Shown here one piece after another: positions 1 through 5,883 of a DNA stretch of 6,239 nt. The DNA is from Planctomycetota bacterium (GTDB lineage Bacteria; Planctomycetota; Phycisphaerae; Sedimentisphaerales; Anaerohalosphaeraceae). How positions within the stretch are numbered: the first letter of the stretch is position 1; each line of letters begins with the position of its first letter. The position numbers and the translations under genes were made by a program. The notes under the pieces are model-generated. The model did no database searches, was not told the origin of the DNA, and saw only the letters and a program-made list of their open reading frames with translations. The stretch is taken from NCBI GenBank assembly GCA_003644175.1, contig QNBS01000140.1:1-6239 (forward strand), given 5' to 3'.

Positions 1-204
1 GGGTTCGGGCTGCTTGTTATCCTCTTGCAGGACGTGTTTGTGTTCATTGCGGCGGGGCTGTTTTTTCTGTTCGGCTTCTGGGTGATGGTGTATGCCGGGC
101 GGCTGTACCTTGCGGCGCGGCGGATGGGCAAAGGTGTGCCCGACGAGCAGACGGATGCGTATCGCGAGAACGTGAAGGTTCGGATTGAGAATCGCCAGGT
201 GTAG
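1..204 (+). CDS. C-terminal end of a membrane protein (5'-partial)
   Basis: Reading frame 1 is open from the window edge to a TAG stop at 202-204, giving 67 residues that are not truncated at the C-terminus. The first ~33 residues are strongly hydrophobic (Leu/Phe/Val/Ile/Gly rich, including the stretch LFFLFGFWVMVYAG) and form at least one probable transmembrane helix. They are followed by a basic segment (AARRMGKG) and a charged, soluble tail ending RIENRQV. The positive charges directly after the hydrophobic stretch suggest a cytoplasmic C-terminal tail. I do not recognise the family. Codon choice is GC-rich, as in the Mo operon and unlike the following ATPase gene. The gene starts outside the window. 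Confidence 0.6.
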   Translation, partial: GFGLLVILLQDVFVFIAAGLFFLFGFWVMVYAGRLYLAARRMGKGVPDEQTDAYRENVKVRIENRQV

Positions 205-286
205 TGGGCAGGTGGGGGTGGAAGGGGCAACAATTGGTCTGCCCCCCGGCAACCCAAATTCAGGCCTCTGCCCAAATGATTTTTCT
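205..286 (+). terminator. Possible terminator after the membrane-protein gene
   Basis: A 7-bp perfect inverted repeat (TGGGCAG at 205-211, CTGCCCA at 268-274) encloses an inner hairpin (GGGGCA at 224-229, TGCCCC at 240-245). It is followed shortly by a T-run at about 280-285. It lies directly after the TAG stop. The outer loop is long and the T-run is offset, so this is only a weak match to an intrinsic terminator. The rest of 287-400 holds nothing I can identify. Confidence 0.3.
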
Positions 287-438
287 CTATAACCGCCAAT
301 GACGGACTACTGACTTAACGCCTTTAACTTCAAGTACTTACGATTTATATTCGCCATAAATTCATCAACTTTACAGGATGATGGCCTAAATATATCAAGA
401 TATCCTTGACTATTGCCGATTCAAGGTTATGGTTTATG

Positions 439-444
439 TATAAT
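439..444 (+). promoter_or_regulatory. Candidate -10 box for the ATPase gene
   Basis: A perfect TATAAT lies 26 bases upstream of the ATG at 470, in AT-rich DNA. A TTGACT at 406-411 would be the natural -35, but the 27-base spacer is too long, and no good hexamer lies at 16-18 bases. The call rests on the -10 sequence and its position only. Confidence 0.35.
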
Positions 445-469
445 AGGAATGTGATTCCGGAATAACATA

Positions 470-1678
470 ATGATAAAAAGGCATTTACAATCAGTTCTCG
501 AAAGCTCGGCCAGTCTGTTTCCCGTAGTCACCCTGACAGGACCAAGGCAATCAGGCAAAACTACACTGGCCAAAGCAACCTTTACAAATGCGCACTATGT
601 GTCACTTGAAGACCCCGCCCATCGCAGCCTGGCCCTGGAAGATGCGAAGGGATTCCTGAGGCAATTTGGAACGGAGCAGGTCATTCTTGACGAAGTGCAG
701 CGGGTACCCGATCTTTTCTCGTATATACAGGGGATAGTGGATCAAAACGACTTATCCGGGCAGTACATACTGACAGGCTCTCAGAATTTTTTGCTTTTGG
801 AAAGAATAAGTCAGTCTCTTGCAGGTCGTTGCGCTATTCATCATCTTTTACCATTCTCACGTTCGGAGCTGCTTGGCGTCAAGCCGACTGATCCGGAGAA
901 GATTGCAGATTTGCCCATAAAGCCCAAAAAATTGAAAAAGAAAACAGCGAATGAATTGTTCGATACGATTTGGACGGGCGCTTATCCGAGAATACATGAC
1001 AAGCACATTCCGCCGCAACAGTGGCTGGCAAACTATGTTCAAACATATATTGAAAGAGATGTCCGGAGCATCGTAAATGTCAGCGATCTGGAAACTTTTA
1101 CCCGTTTTGTGAGGCTGTGTGCAGGCAGGACAGGGCAGATTCTTAATCTGCAATCGCTCGGCAATGATTGTGGCGTCGACAGCAAAACCGCCAGGCGATG
1201 GCTTTCGATACTTGAAACAAGCTTCATCATAAAATTGCTAAAACCCTACTATAAGAACTTCAATAAACGTCTTATCAAATCACCTAAGCTCTATTTCCTT
1301 GACAGTGGTCTGATTTGTTACCTTCTTGGGATACACAAGCCGGATGAACTGCTGATGCACTCAGCCAGGGGAGCTATCTTTGAATCGTGGATTATTGCCG
1401 AGCTATACAAGAGTTACTATCACACAGGCAAACAGCCCGTTATGTATTATCTCAGAGATTCCAATAATAACGAAATCGACCTGATACTTGACTACGGCTC
1501 AAAAGTCATTCCAATAGAGATAAAATCCGGCCAGACAATCAACACCGAGTTCTTTAAGGGTATCGAGTATTGGCGGAAACTAACCGGACTTGCCGATTCA
1601 CCTGCCGCTTTGATCTACGGCGGAGACAGCCCGACAATTTTCAAAGGCGCTGCAGTTTTGCCATGGCACATGCTGTAA
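470..1678 (+). CDS. AAA (AAA_14) ATPase with DUF4143 C-terminal domain
   Basis: This complete 402-residue protein belongs to the widespread AAA_14/DUF4143 family, whose cellular role is unsettled; homologs are typically about 380-450 aa, so it is full length. The ATPase half shows Walker A GPRQSGKT (24-31), Walker B VILDEVQ (71-77), LTGSQ (101-105, sensor-like) and SLAGR (116-120). The middle region (roughly 195-310) has the ERDV segment and a winged-helix-like stretch typical of DUF4143. The C-terminus carries EID (335-337) followed by IEIKSG (349-354), a pattern resembling a PD-(D/E)XK nuclease core (Asp337, Glu350, Lys352). No signal peptide or membrane segment is seen. The start is ATG at 470; only a weak GGA lies 8 bases upstream. 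The stop is TAA. It appears monocistronic, convergent with the Mo operon, and has visibly lower GC than its neighbours, which suggests horizontal acquisition. Nuclease activity is inferred from motif only. Confidence 0.9.
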   Translation: MIKRHLQSVLESSASLFPVVTLTGPRQSGKTTLAKATFTNAHYVSLEDPAHRSLALEDAKGFLRQFGTEQVILDEVQRVPDLFSYIQGIVDQNDLSGQYILTGSQNFLLLERISQSLAGRCAIHHLLPFSRSELLGVKPTDPEKIADLPIKPKKLKKKTANELFDTIWTGAYPRIHDKHIPPQQWLANYVQTYIERDVRSIVNVSDLETFTRFVRLCAGRTGQILNLQSLGNDCGVDSKTARRWLSILETSFIIKLLKPYYKNFNKRLIKSPKLYFLDSGLICYLLGIHKPDELLMHSARGAIFESWIIAELYKSYYHTGKQPVMYYLRDSNNNEIDLILDYGSKVIPIEIKSGQTINTEFFKGIEYWRKLTGLADSPAALIYGGDSPTIFKGAAVLPWHML

Positions 1679-1722
1679 GAATAACACAAAGCCTTCGCTA
1701 ATAAAAAAGGTTCACCTGCAAA

Positions 1723-2000
1723 AAAGTTGGTTGCTTGTTGCTGAAAACAGCCCGCCTTTGGTCCGCCTTCGGCGGAGAGTTTATCGCATTGCAGCCACCG
1801 GCATCCGGCATGATTGTAAAGGGTTGGCGCCACAGAGGATACCAACCCATGCCGTATGGCACTCTCACGGTGCTCGGGTCGCACTCCTGCGTTGCCCTGT
1901 CCCCCGTGAAAGCCACGGAATTGTACCATACTATGCCGGAGGCCCAAAGCGTTAAACTCAAAGGCTTTGCAGGCAAATCCGTGAGAAAGCAACCAACTTT
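1723..2000. repeat. Structured intergenic element with 14-bp terminal inverted repeats
   Basis: The sequence AAAGTTGGTTGCTT (1723-1736) is matched by its exact reverse complement at 1987-2000, bounding a 278-bp block. Inside are several compact hairpins: TCCGCC/GGCGGA near 1761-1775, GGGTTGG/CCAACCC (1821-1827, 1842-1848), TGCC/GGCA (1850-1861) and CCGTG/CACGG (1904-1918). Further inverted matches lie at 1715-1722 with 1966-1973 and at 1687-1695 with 1961-1969. Overlapping frames on both strands are open, but none shows a ribosome binding site or a recognisable domain, so I treat these as chance. No clear target-site duplication is visible. It could be a MITE-like or other interspersed repeat, or a structured RNA; copy number cannot be judged from one window. 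Confidence 0.45.
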
Positions 2001-2120
2001 ATTGCATGAGAGCCATAAAAAAGTCGTTCGCATCCCAGCGGATGAGTCAGGGTGTCAATTTCTTCTCAGGTTATTTCTTCGGTCGGTATTCGTAGGTTCT
2101 GTCTGTCATAAGCACAGTGG
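2001..2120. other. Intergenic tail between repeat element and mog
   Basis: This short convergent spacer contains no supported gene. On the minus strand a small hairpin (CATCC, loop GCTG, GGATG; 2031-2044) is followed 8 bases later by a run of six T (2017-2022 on that strand's sense). It could be a weak intrinsic terminator for the Mo operon. The stem is only 5 bp and the spacing to the T-run is poor. Confidence 0.3.
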
Positions 2121-2600
2121 CTAATCGTGGCCGGCGCCTTGCATCATTTTTACGGCGTGGGGCAGGATTGGGCCGATGATTTGCATGCATTCGGTTACGG
2201 CCTTTACGCTGCCGGGGAGGTTTATGATGAGCGTGGCGTTTCTAATGCCTGCACAGCCCCGCGACAGAATGGCCCTGGGGGTCTTTTTGTAGCCTTCTGC
2301 TCTTGAGGCCTCCATGAGGCCGGGGACGATTCGGTCGCAGATGCTCAGGGTGGCTTCCGGTGTGACGTCGCGGGGACCGAGGCCTGTGCCGCCGGTGGTT
2401 ATAATGATGTCTGTGTCGCCGGCGTCGCAGAGGGATTCGAGTCTGGCTGCGATTTGGTCCCGATCGTCGGGCAGGATGAGTATTTCGCCGACGTCGATGT
2501 TTTCCGATATAAGGATGTCCTTTATTGCCGGGCCGCTCTGGTCCCGGCGGGTTCCCTGTGAGCAACTGTCGCTGATGGTTAATATTGCCGCCTTAATCAT
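2121..2600 (-). CDS. mog: Molybdopterin adenylyltransferase (MogA/MoaB family)
   Basis: This 159-residue MoCF-family protein catalyses Mg-ATP-dependent adenylylation of molybdopterin, the activated intermediate used for molybdate insertion by MoeA-type proteins. Visible motifs are ILTISDS (6-12), the nucleotide-binding TTGGTG (68-73) followed by PRDVTPEAT (76-84, with Asp78 and Glu82 in the conserved positions), and INLPGS (126-131). The NLPG pattern and RDVTPEAT favour Mog over E. coli-type MoaB. The length is shorter than E. coli Mog (about 195 aa) but normal for the compact bacterial form. The ATG at 2600 is chosen because GAGGTGATC, an extended match to the 16S anti-SD, lies just upstream. 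Its first 8 bases overlap the end of the MOSC gene, indicating translational coupling. It is the last gene of the operon; the stop is TAG. MOSC and Mog domains occur fused in some anaerobes, in line with their adjacency here. Confidence 0.92.
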   Translation of the reverse strand: MIKAAILTISDSCSQGTRRDQSGPAIKDILISENIDVGEILILPDDRDQIAARLESLCDAGDTDIIITTGGTGLGPRDVTPEATLSICDRIVPGLMEASRAEGYKKTPRAILSRGCAGIRNATLIINLPGSVKAVTECMQIIGPILPHAVKMMQGAGHD

Positions 2601-3042
2601 CGATCACCTCGATTGTGTCGGCGATTTGAATGCGGCCGGGCGAGAGCACTTTTGCGAATATGCCTTCGCGCGGCATGATGCAGTCGCCGATCTGTTCGTA
2701 GATCGCACAGTGGCTGTGGCATTCCTTGCCGAGTTGGGTTACTTCGAGGATGACGCTTTCGCCGAGCCTGAGCTTTGCTGCGATTGGCAGACTATACAGG
2801 TTGATGCCTTCTGTGGTGATGTTCTCGGCGAAATTGCCGGGTGCGACGCGTGCGCCTTTGTCGATCATTTTCCGTATCGATTCGATGCCCAGGAGGCTGA
2901 TCTGGCGATGCCAGTCGCCCGCATGAGCGTCGCCTGTTATGCCGTGATCGACGCGCAATTCGGCTTCGGGCACGTTGGTCTTTTGCGTGCCCTTTTCCTT
3001 TGAGATGGAGATTGCTTTAATTGTTCCTTTTGTAGTCGCCAC
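2593..3042 (-). CDS. Stand-alone MOSC domain protein
   Basis: This 149-residue protein is essentially one MOSC domain (Moco sulfurase C-terminal family). MOSC proteins bind or transfer sulfur or act on Moco-related substrates; the exact activity of short stand-alone forms is not established. Visible signatures are VDHGITGDAHAG (31-42) with following W44-H45, SLLG (49-52), PGNFAENITTEGI (68-80) and the Cys-containing GKECHSHC (106-112), followed by Cys121. Cys108 or Cys112 is the expected conserved MOSC cysteine. The start is GTG at 3042, with an AGGCGG-like sequence five bases upstream. The first 26 bases overlap the end of moaC and the last 8 overlap mog. An ATT at codon 8, preceded by AAAGGA, is a less likely alternative start. 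The stop is TAA. Its position between moaC and mog implies a role in Moco synthesis or maturation. Confidence 0.88.
   Translation of the reverse strand: MATTKGTIKAISISKEKGTQKTNVPEAELRVDHGITGDAHAGDWHRQISLLGIESIRKMIDKGARVAPGNFAENITTEGINLYSLPIAAKLRLGESVILEVTQLGKECHSHCAIYEQIGDCIMPREGIFAKVLSPGRIQIADTIEVIDD
2601..2610 (-). promoter_or_regulatory. Strong ribosome binding site for mog
   Basis: On the minus strand GAGGTGATCG immediately precedes the ATG at 2600. The first nine bases match the complement of the 16S rRNA 3' end, with about six bases between GAGG and the start codon. It lies inside the final codons of the MOSC gene, which supports coupled translation and fixes the mog start. Confidence 0.75.
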
Positions 3043-3472
3043 TTTTTCCGCCTGTTTTTTCCAGGAGACATACCTCCTGGATCGTCATCGCCTTGCCGGT
3101 GTATTTCAGCATGTCGTATATTGTAAGACACGCCAGGCACACGCCGCAGAGGGCTTCCATTTCAACGCCGGTTTTGCCCTGCGATTTGACGGTAACGGTC
3201 GCCGTTACGGATTGGGCGTTTTCGTCAAGGTCAAAATCGACTTTAACGCTTTCAATCAGGACAGGGTGGCAAAGCGGAATGATCTGCGGTGTCTGCTTTG
3301 CCGCGCCCACGGCGGCGAGTCTTGCGGTTGTCAGGACGTCGCCTTTTTTGCATTTGCCGTCTCTGAGGGCCTCGCAGGATTCGGTGCCGAGGACAATCGC
3401 GCCGCGCGCCGCGGCGGTCCTTACGGCAATGTCCTTTTGGCTGACGTCTATCATTTGCGGGTTGTCGGCCAC
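3017..3472 (-). CDS. moaC: Cyclic pyranopterin monophosphate synthase accessory/synthase MoaC
   Basis: MoaC converts 3',8-cyclo-7,8-dihydro-GTP, made by MoaA, into cyclic pyranopterin monophosphate, the first stable Moco intermediate, in the cytoplasm. The 151 residues match the family's usual length (about 155-160). Diagnostic motifs are MIDVS (7-11), KKGDVLTTAR (42-51, active-site Lys), PLCHP (66-70), KTGVEMEAL (100-108), LTIYDM (116-121 with catalytic-type Asp120 and Lys123) and EKTGGKSGD (138-146). It starts at GTG 3472, 5 bases after the moaA stop, with a GGAGGT Shine-Dalgarno 8 bases upstream. The ATG at codon 7 would also give a complete core, but it has no comparable SD. The stop is TAA, and the 3' end overlaps the MOSC start. 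Confidence 0.95.
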   Translation of the reverse strand: MADNPQMIDVSQKDIAVRTAAARGAIVLGTESCEALRDGKCKKGDVLTTARLAAVGAAKQTPQIIPLCHPVLIESVKVDFDLDENAQSVTATVTVKSQGKTGVEMEALCGVCLACLTIYDMLKYTGKAMTIQEVCLLEKTGGKSGDYKRNN

Positions 3473-3477
3473 TGTCG

Positions 3478-4431
3478 TTAACCTCCGATATTTCGCATTG
3501 AGAATTCCTCGGTGAAGGAGTTTGTCTTTGTGAAATTACGTTTTTGGCCGATGATCCTGTCGATCGTTTCAAGGATCCGGGTGTCGTCGGCGCCGCTTCG
3601 GAGGAGTTTCTTCATGTCATAACTGTGCGCCGAATAGAGGCAGGGCCTTACCCGGCCGTCGCTGGTCAGCCTCAGTCTGTTGCAGGAGGCGCAGAACATC
3701 GATGATCTGCCGCTTATAAAGCCGATGGCGCCCTCGGATTGTGCGAGCTTGAAGTACAGGGCGGGTCCTGCGGATTTGCCTGGCACCAGGGACATGAGCG
3801 GGCCGAAACGGTTTTCGATGGTCTTTCTGATGTGGCTGTTGGGTATGTATTCACTCCCCGGCCTTGTGTTCCTGTCGGTTGGGAAGTACTCGATGAAACG
3901 GACCATTACGTCAAGTCGCCGGGCCAGGCCTGCAAGCGGTATGATCTGGTTTTCGTTGATACCCCTTAGTATTACGGCGTTGATCTTGACGGGTTTGAGT
4001 CCGACGGCGATTGCCTTATCGATGCCTTTGACGGCCTCATCGAGGAGGTCCAGGCCGGTAATCTGTTTGTAACTTTCCTTTTCGACCGAATCGATGCTGA
4101 TATTGACGCGGTCCAGACCGGCGGCCTTGAGATCGGGCGCCGCCTTTTCCAGGAGTACGCCGTTGGTTGTCATTGCGAGATCTTCTATCGCCGCTATGGA
4201 TGACAGCCTGGCCGTGAGGTGTGCGATATCTTTTCTTACGAGTGGCTCGCCGCCGGTGAGTCGGACTTTTCTTATGCCGCGATCTGCAAAGAGCCTGACA
4301 AGGCGGTGTATTTCCTCATAGCGGAGTATTTCCCTGGGTGCGATGAAGCCGCTGTCGCCCAGGGGATTGCAATAGACACACCGCAGATTGCAGCGGTCGG
4401 TGACGGAAATTCTCAAATAATCAACAGTCAC
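3478..4431 (-). CDS. moaA: GTP 3',8-cyclase MoaA (radical SAM)
   Basis: MoaA is the radical SAM enzyme that cyclises GTP to 3',8-cyclo-7,8-dihydro-GTP, the first step of Moco synthesis. The 317-residue protein has the N-terminal SAM cluster motif CNLRCVYC (Cys14, 18, 21), GGEP (60-63, SAM binding), TTNG (88-91), NISIDS (110-115), and the family-specific second [4Fe-4S] site Cys247, Cys250 and Cys264 around CASCNRLRLTSDGRVRPC. It ends in MRNIGG with the conserved diglycine tail. The length is slightly short (usually about 325-340) because the N-terminus begins near the YLRIS strand. The start is GTG at 4431; an in-frame TGA lies 6 codons upstream, so a longer N-terminus is not available. No clear SD is seen, so translation may depend on coupling. 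The stop is TAA. It is 47 bases after mobA and 5 bases before moaC. Confidence 0.95.
   Translation of the reverse strand: MTVDYLRISVTDRCNLRCVYCNPLGDSGFIAPREILRYEEIHRLVRLFADRGIRKVRLTGGEPLVRKDIAHLTARLSSIAAIEDLAMTTNGVLLEKAAPDLKAAGLDRVNISIDSVEKESYKQITGLDLLDEAVKGIDKAIAVGLKPVKINAVILRGINENQIIPLAGLARRLDVMVRFIEYFPTDRNTRPGSEYIPNSHIRKTIENRFGPLMSLVPGKSAGPALYFKLAQSEGAIGFISGRSSMFCASCNRLRLTSDGRVRPCLYSAHSYDMKKLLRSGADDTRILETIDRIIGQKRNFTKTNSFTEEFSMRNIGG
3481..3486 (-). promoter_or_regulatory. moaC ribosome binding site embedded in moaA Gly-Gly codons
   Basis: On the minus strand the last two sense codons of moaA are GGA GGT, which together form a perfect GGAGGT Shine-Dalgarno. It stands 8 bases before the moaC GTG. 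The same six bases encode the functionally required C-terminal diglycine of MoaA. Confidence 0.75.
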
Positions 4432-4471
4432 GGGCCGGATCCGTTTTCAATGTTTCAGTTTCGTCGGGTGA

Positions 4472-4486
4472 GCGTTTATCAAACGC
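4472..4486. repeat. Short palindrome centred on the mobA stop codon
   Basis: GCGTTT, loop ATC, AAACGC form a perfect 6-bp stem with a 3-base loop. On the minus strand it spans the tandem stops TGA TAA of the MobB-MobA gene. No T-run follows, so it is unlikely to be an intrinsic terminator. It may simply be a small hairpin at the gene junction. Confidence 0.4.
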
Positions 4487-5633
4487 CGATATCTTTCTTG
4501 TTGCCGGACAACTCCCGATAGTCCTGCATTGTATTGATATTGTCAAGAAAGTTGTCCTGCGCCAGGTCAATGTACTTTATTTTACACAAATCGTAGATGC
4601 GGTCAACCTTTCTTTCGCCGGCGGTGAGCAAATCATTGATTGTTCCGATCATGCTTTTTCGATAGACGGCAAAAAGGGGTTCGTATTTTGATTTTGTAAG
4701 TCGCGGAACGACAGCGTCAAATCCGGCGCTTTCCCTCAGCATCTTCAACATCAGGGAAGTATCAAGGGACGGTATGTCGCAGGCTATGACAAAATTCCTG
4801 TCGTATGTCGAAGCCTCCATTGCAGAAGCGATTCCCATCAGGGGGCCGTGTCCCTTTTGCCTGTCCGGGACGATCGGCAGGCCCAGGAAACCGTGAGCAG
4901 GGGCATCGTTGGAGCTGATGAGGATTTCCTTGAACCATGGTCGAATCTGCTCATACACATGCTGAATCATCGGTTTCCCGCCGATGGGCAGCATGCTCTT
5001 GTCGCACCCCATGCGACGGCTGTCGCCGCCCGCCATAATTATGGCCGTTGCATCCATTTTCAATGTCCAGCCGTTTTCGGTCAAAGCAAAGTCGTCGAAA
5101 TCGATGTCAAAATTGTTGCCGTCAAACAATATGAGTCTGTCGACGTGGCGGGCAACTTCTTCGGAGGAGGGTTTTATATCATCTACGCCGGGATTCTTTA
5201 CCATAACAAAAAGTCCGGGTTCGATGACGGTGCGAAGGCTGTTGGACTCACAGATGCAAATCGCCGCCGGGCCCATTTTGTCAAGCAGAGCGGCGGCGCC
5301 CTGGCGAAGGTGTACCTTGAGCACTCTCATCCAGAAGACGTGTTTTGCGCCGGCGGCAAGTGATTTGCATGTGTCCTTTTGTGGTATCGGATCCGTTTCT
5401 TCGGCGATCTCGAAATTGCCCTTCAATGTGGCGCACACGTCGCAGTCGGTTCGCCCGTGAGGACAATCCCGGTCGCCCTTGTCAATGGGAGTAATCTTGA
5501 CGCCGAAAATATCTCGCTCGCCGGCGAAGCGGCGCAGCAACGTTCAGGCAAGGAATGTTTTGCCCGCGTTTCTGCCGGCGGCGCCGATCAGCAGCATGCC
5601 GGGGCTCTTCATGCGCCGATTGCTGTCGGTCAT
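4479..5633 (-). CDS. MobB-MobA fusion with an in-frame TGA in the P-loop region
   Basis: Read from ATG 5633 this is 385 codons: MobB-like P-loop NTPase (about residues 1-190) fused to MobA, molybdenum cofactor guanylyltransferase (193-384), which joins GMP to molybdopterin. The MobB half has Walker A AGRNAGKT (19-26), a Cys cluster CPHG..C..C (Cys57, 64, 67) and CESNSL (128-133). The MobA half has IIMAGGDSRRMGCDK (198-212), the GPLMGI motif (263-268), ACDIPSLD (284-291) and NINT..D (365-371). Codon 30 is TGA (5544-5546), four codons after the Walker A KT, in the same frame as both flanks. The upstream piece has an SD (AGGA, 8-base spacing) and starts directly after the preceding stop. Without readthrough, translation of the rest would need the TTG at 5540 (353 aa, no SD, no P-loop) or an internal ATG at 5057 (MobA alone). 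It may be a selenoprotein, a recent pseudogene of the MobB half, or a sequence error. The terminal stop is TGA followed at once by TAA. Confidence 0.8.
5514..5540 (-). promoter_or_regulatory. Stem-loop just downstream of the in-frame TGA (weak SECIS candidate)
   Basis: Beginning 3 bases after the TGA, the minus-strand RNA can form UUGCU-G-CGCCG paired with CGGCG-AGCGA, that is ten pairs (one G-U) with one bulged G and a CUUCGC loop. The loop begins 14 bases after UGA. Position and size recall a bacterial SECIS, but the loop lacks the usual early G/GU and the bulge is G rather than U. GC-rich coding DNA also gives such hairpins by chance. Confidence 0.3.
5544..5546 (-). other. In-frame TGA codon inside mobB-mobA
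   Basis: Counting from ATG 5633, codon 30 is TGA; both flanking segments are in the same phase, so no frameshift is involved. The local protein reads GKTFLA-[TGA]-TLLRRFAGERD, which continues naturally as the helix after a P-loop. From memory, related MobB-like proteins often have Cys here (GKT-x-x-A-C), which would fit either selenocysteine or a TGC/TGT to TGA change; I could not check this. No other gene in the window has an internal TGA. Confidence 0.9.
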
Positions 5634-5816
5634 TTAAGGTTTCCTGGTAATCTTGAGGGTGATTGCTTCCGGTTTCGCTACTCCGCGCAGGGAGCTTATC
5701 ATGCCCTTGAGAGTTTGGGTGATGAAGCCCTGCACGAAAGGGTTGAGTTCGACAGTTTCTCCGTTGACTTCCAACTCGACGGAGTCCTTGATTGGACATT
5801 CTGATTCGCACGTCAT
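5634..5816 (-). CDS. Small conserved-looking 60-aa protein of unknown function
   Basis: The 60-residue product begins MTCESECP, with a CxxxC pair (Cys3, Cys7). It continues into a short beta-type stretch (VELEVNGETVEL, 13-24), then NPFVQGFI and a helix-like segment (about 25-45), and ends TLKITRKP. It is soluble and acidic at the N-terminus, with no signal peptide. The start ATG at 5816 has a strong AAGGGAG seven bases upstream. The TAA stop is immediately followed by the ATG of mobB-mobA, so the two are probably co-translated. I do not know its function. Its place in the Moco operon, a good ribosome binding site and the cysteine pair suggest a small accessory or metal- or sulfur-related protein, but this is inference. 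Confidence 0.75.
   Translation of the reverse strand: MTCESECPIKDSVELEVNGETVELNPFVQGFITQTLKGMISSLRGVAKPEAITLKITRKP
5642..5645 (-). promoter_or_regulatory. Ribosome binding site for the mobB-mobA start
   Basis: AGGA on the minus strand lies 8 bases before the ATG at 5633, inside the last codons of the 60-aa gene. It supports translation of the P-loop segment upstream of the in-frame TGA, and so an original start at 5633. Confidence 0.55.
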
Positions 5817-5823
5817 TTCTATT

Positions 5824-5830
5824 CTCCCTT
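5824..5830 (-). promoter_or_regulatory. Ribosome binding site of the 60-aa gene
   Basis: AAGGGAG on the minus strand stands 7 bases before ATG 5816. It is one of the best Shine-Dalgarno matches in the window and is the main argument that this small gene is real. Confidence 0.65.
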
Positions 5831-5883
5831 AAGTGTAAATGGTTTTCCTGGTTTCGCCGGTCGCCTCGTTGGGGCGGGTGCTG

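Noticed and set aside
1723..2000. Integron attC site or CRISPR array
   Set aside because: There are no integrase-type core sites of the expected form and no regularly spaced direct repeats.
2072..2110. A 12-residue minus-strand ORF (MTDRTYEYRPKK) just downstream of mog
   Set aside because: It is too short, with no convincing SD and no family I can name; it could be a gene remnant but there is not enough to call it.
1615..2124. Several overlapping open frames of 74-129 residues on both strands across the intergenic element
   Set aside because: They lie in a structured repeat-like block, have no ribosome binding site or recognisable domain, and occupy the same DNA in many frames, as expected of chance ORFs.
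2314..3003. A 229-residue plus-strand ORF opposite mog and the MOSC gene
   Set aside because: It is antisense to two well-supported Moco genes, has no domain signature, and is explained by GC-biased third positions on the other strand.
4848..5363. A 171-residue plus-strand ORF opposite mobB-mobA
   Set aside because: It is antisense to strong MobA and MobB motifs, with no domain or RBS of its own.
5540..5540. TTG at 5540 as the genuine start of a 353-aa MobA-type protein
   Set aside because: It has no SD, and using it would discard an intact P-loop that lies in the same frame directly upstream.
5482..5811. A 109-residue minus-strand ORF bridging the 60-aa gene and the mobB start in another frame
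   Set aside because: It is Arg-rich with low-complexity composition typical of an off-frame reading. The in-phase reading gives the 60-aa protein, the P-loop and good SD sites.
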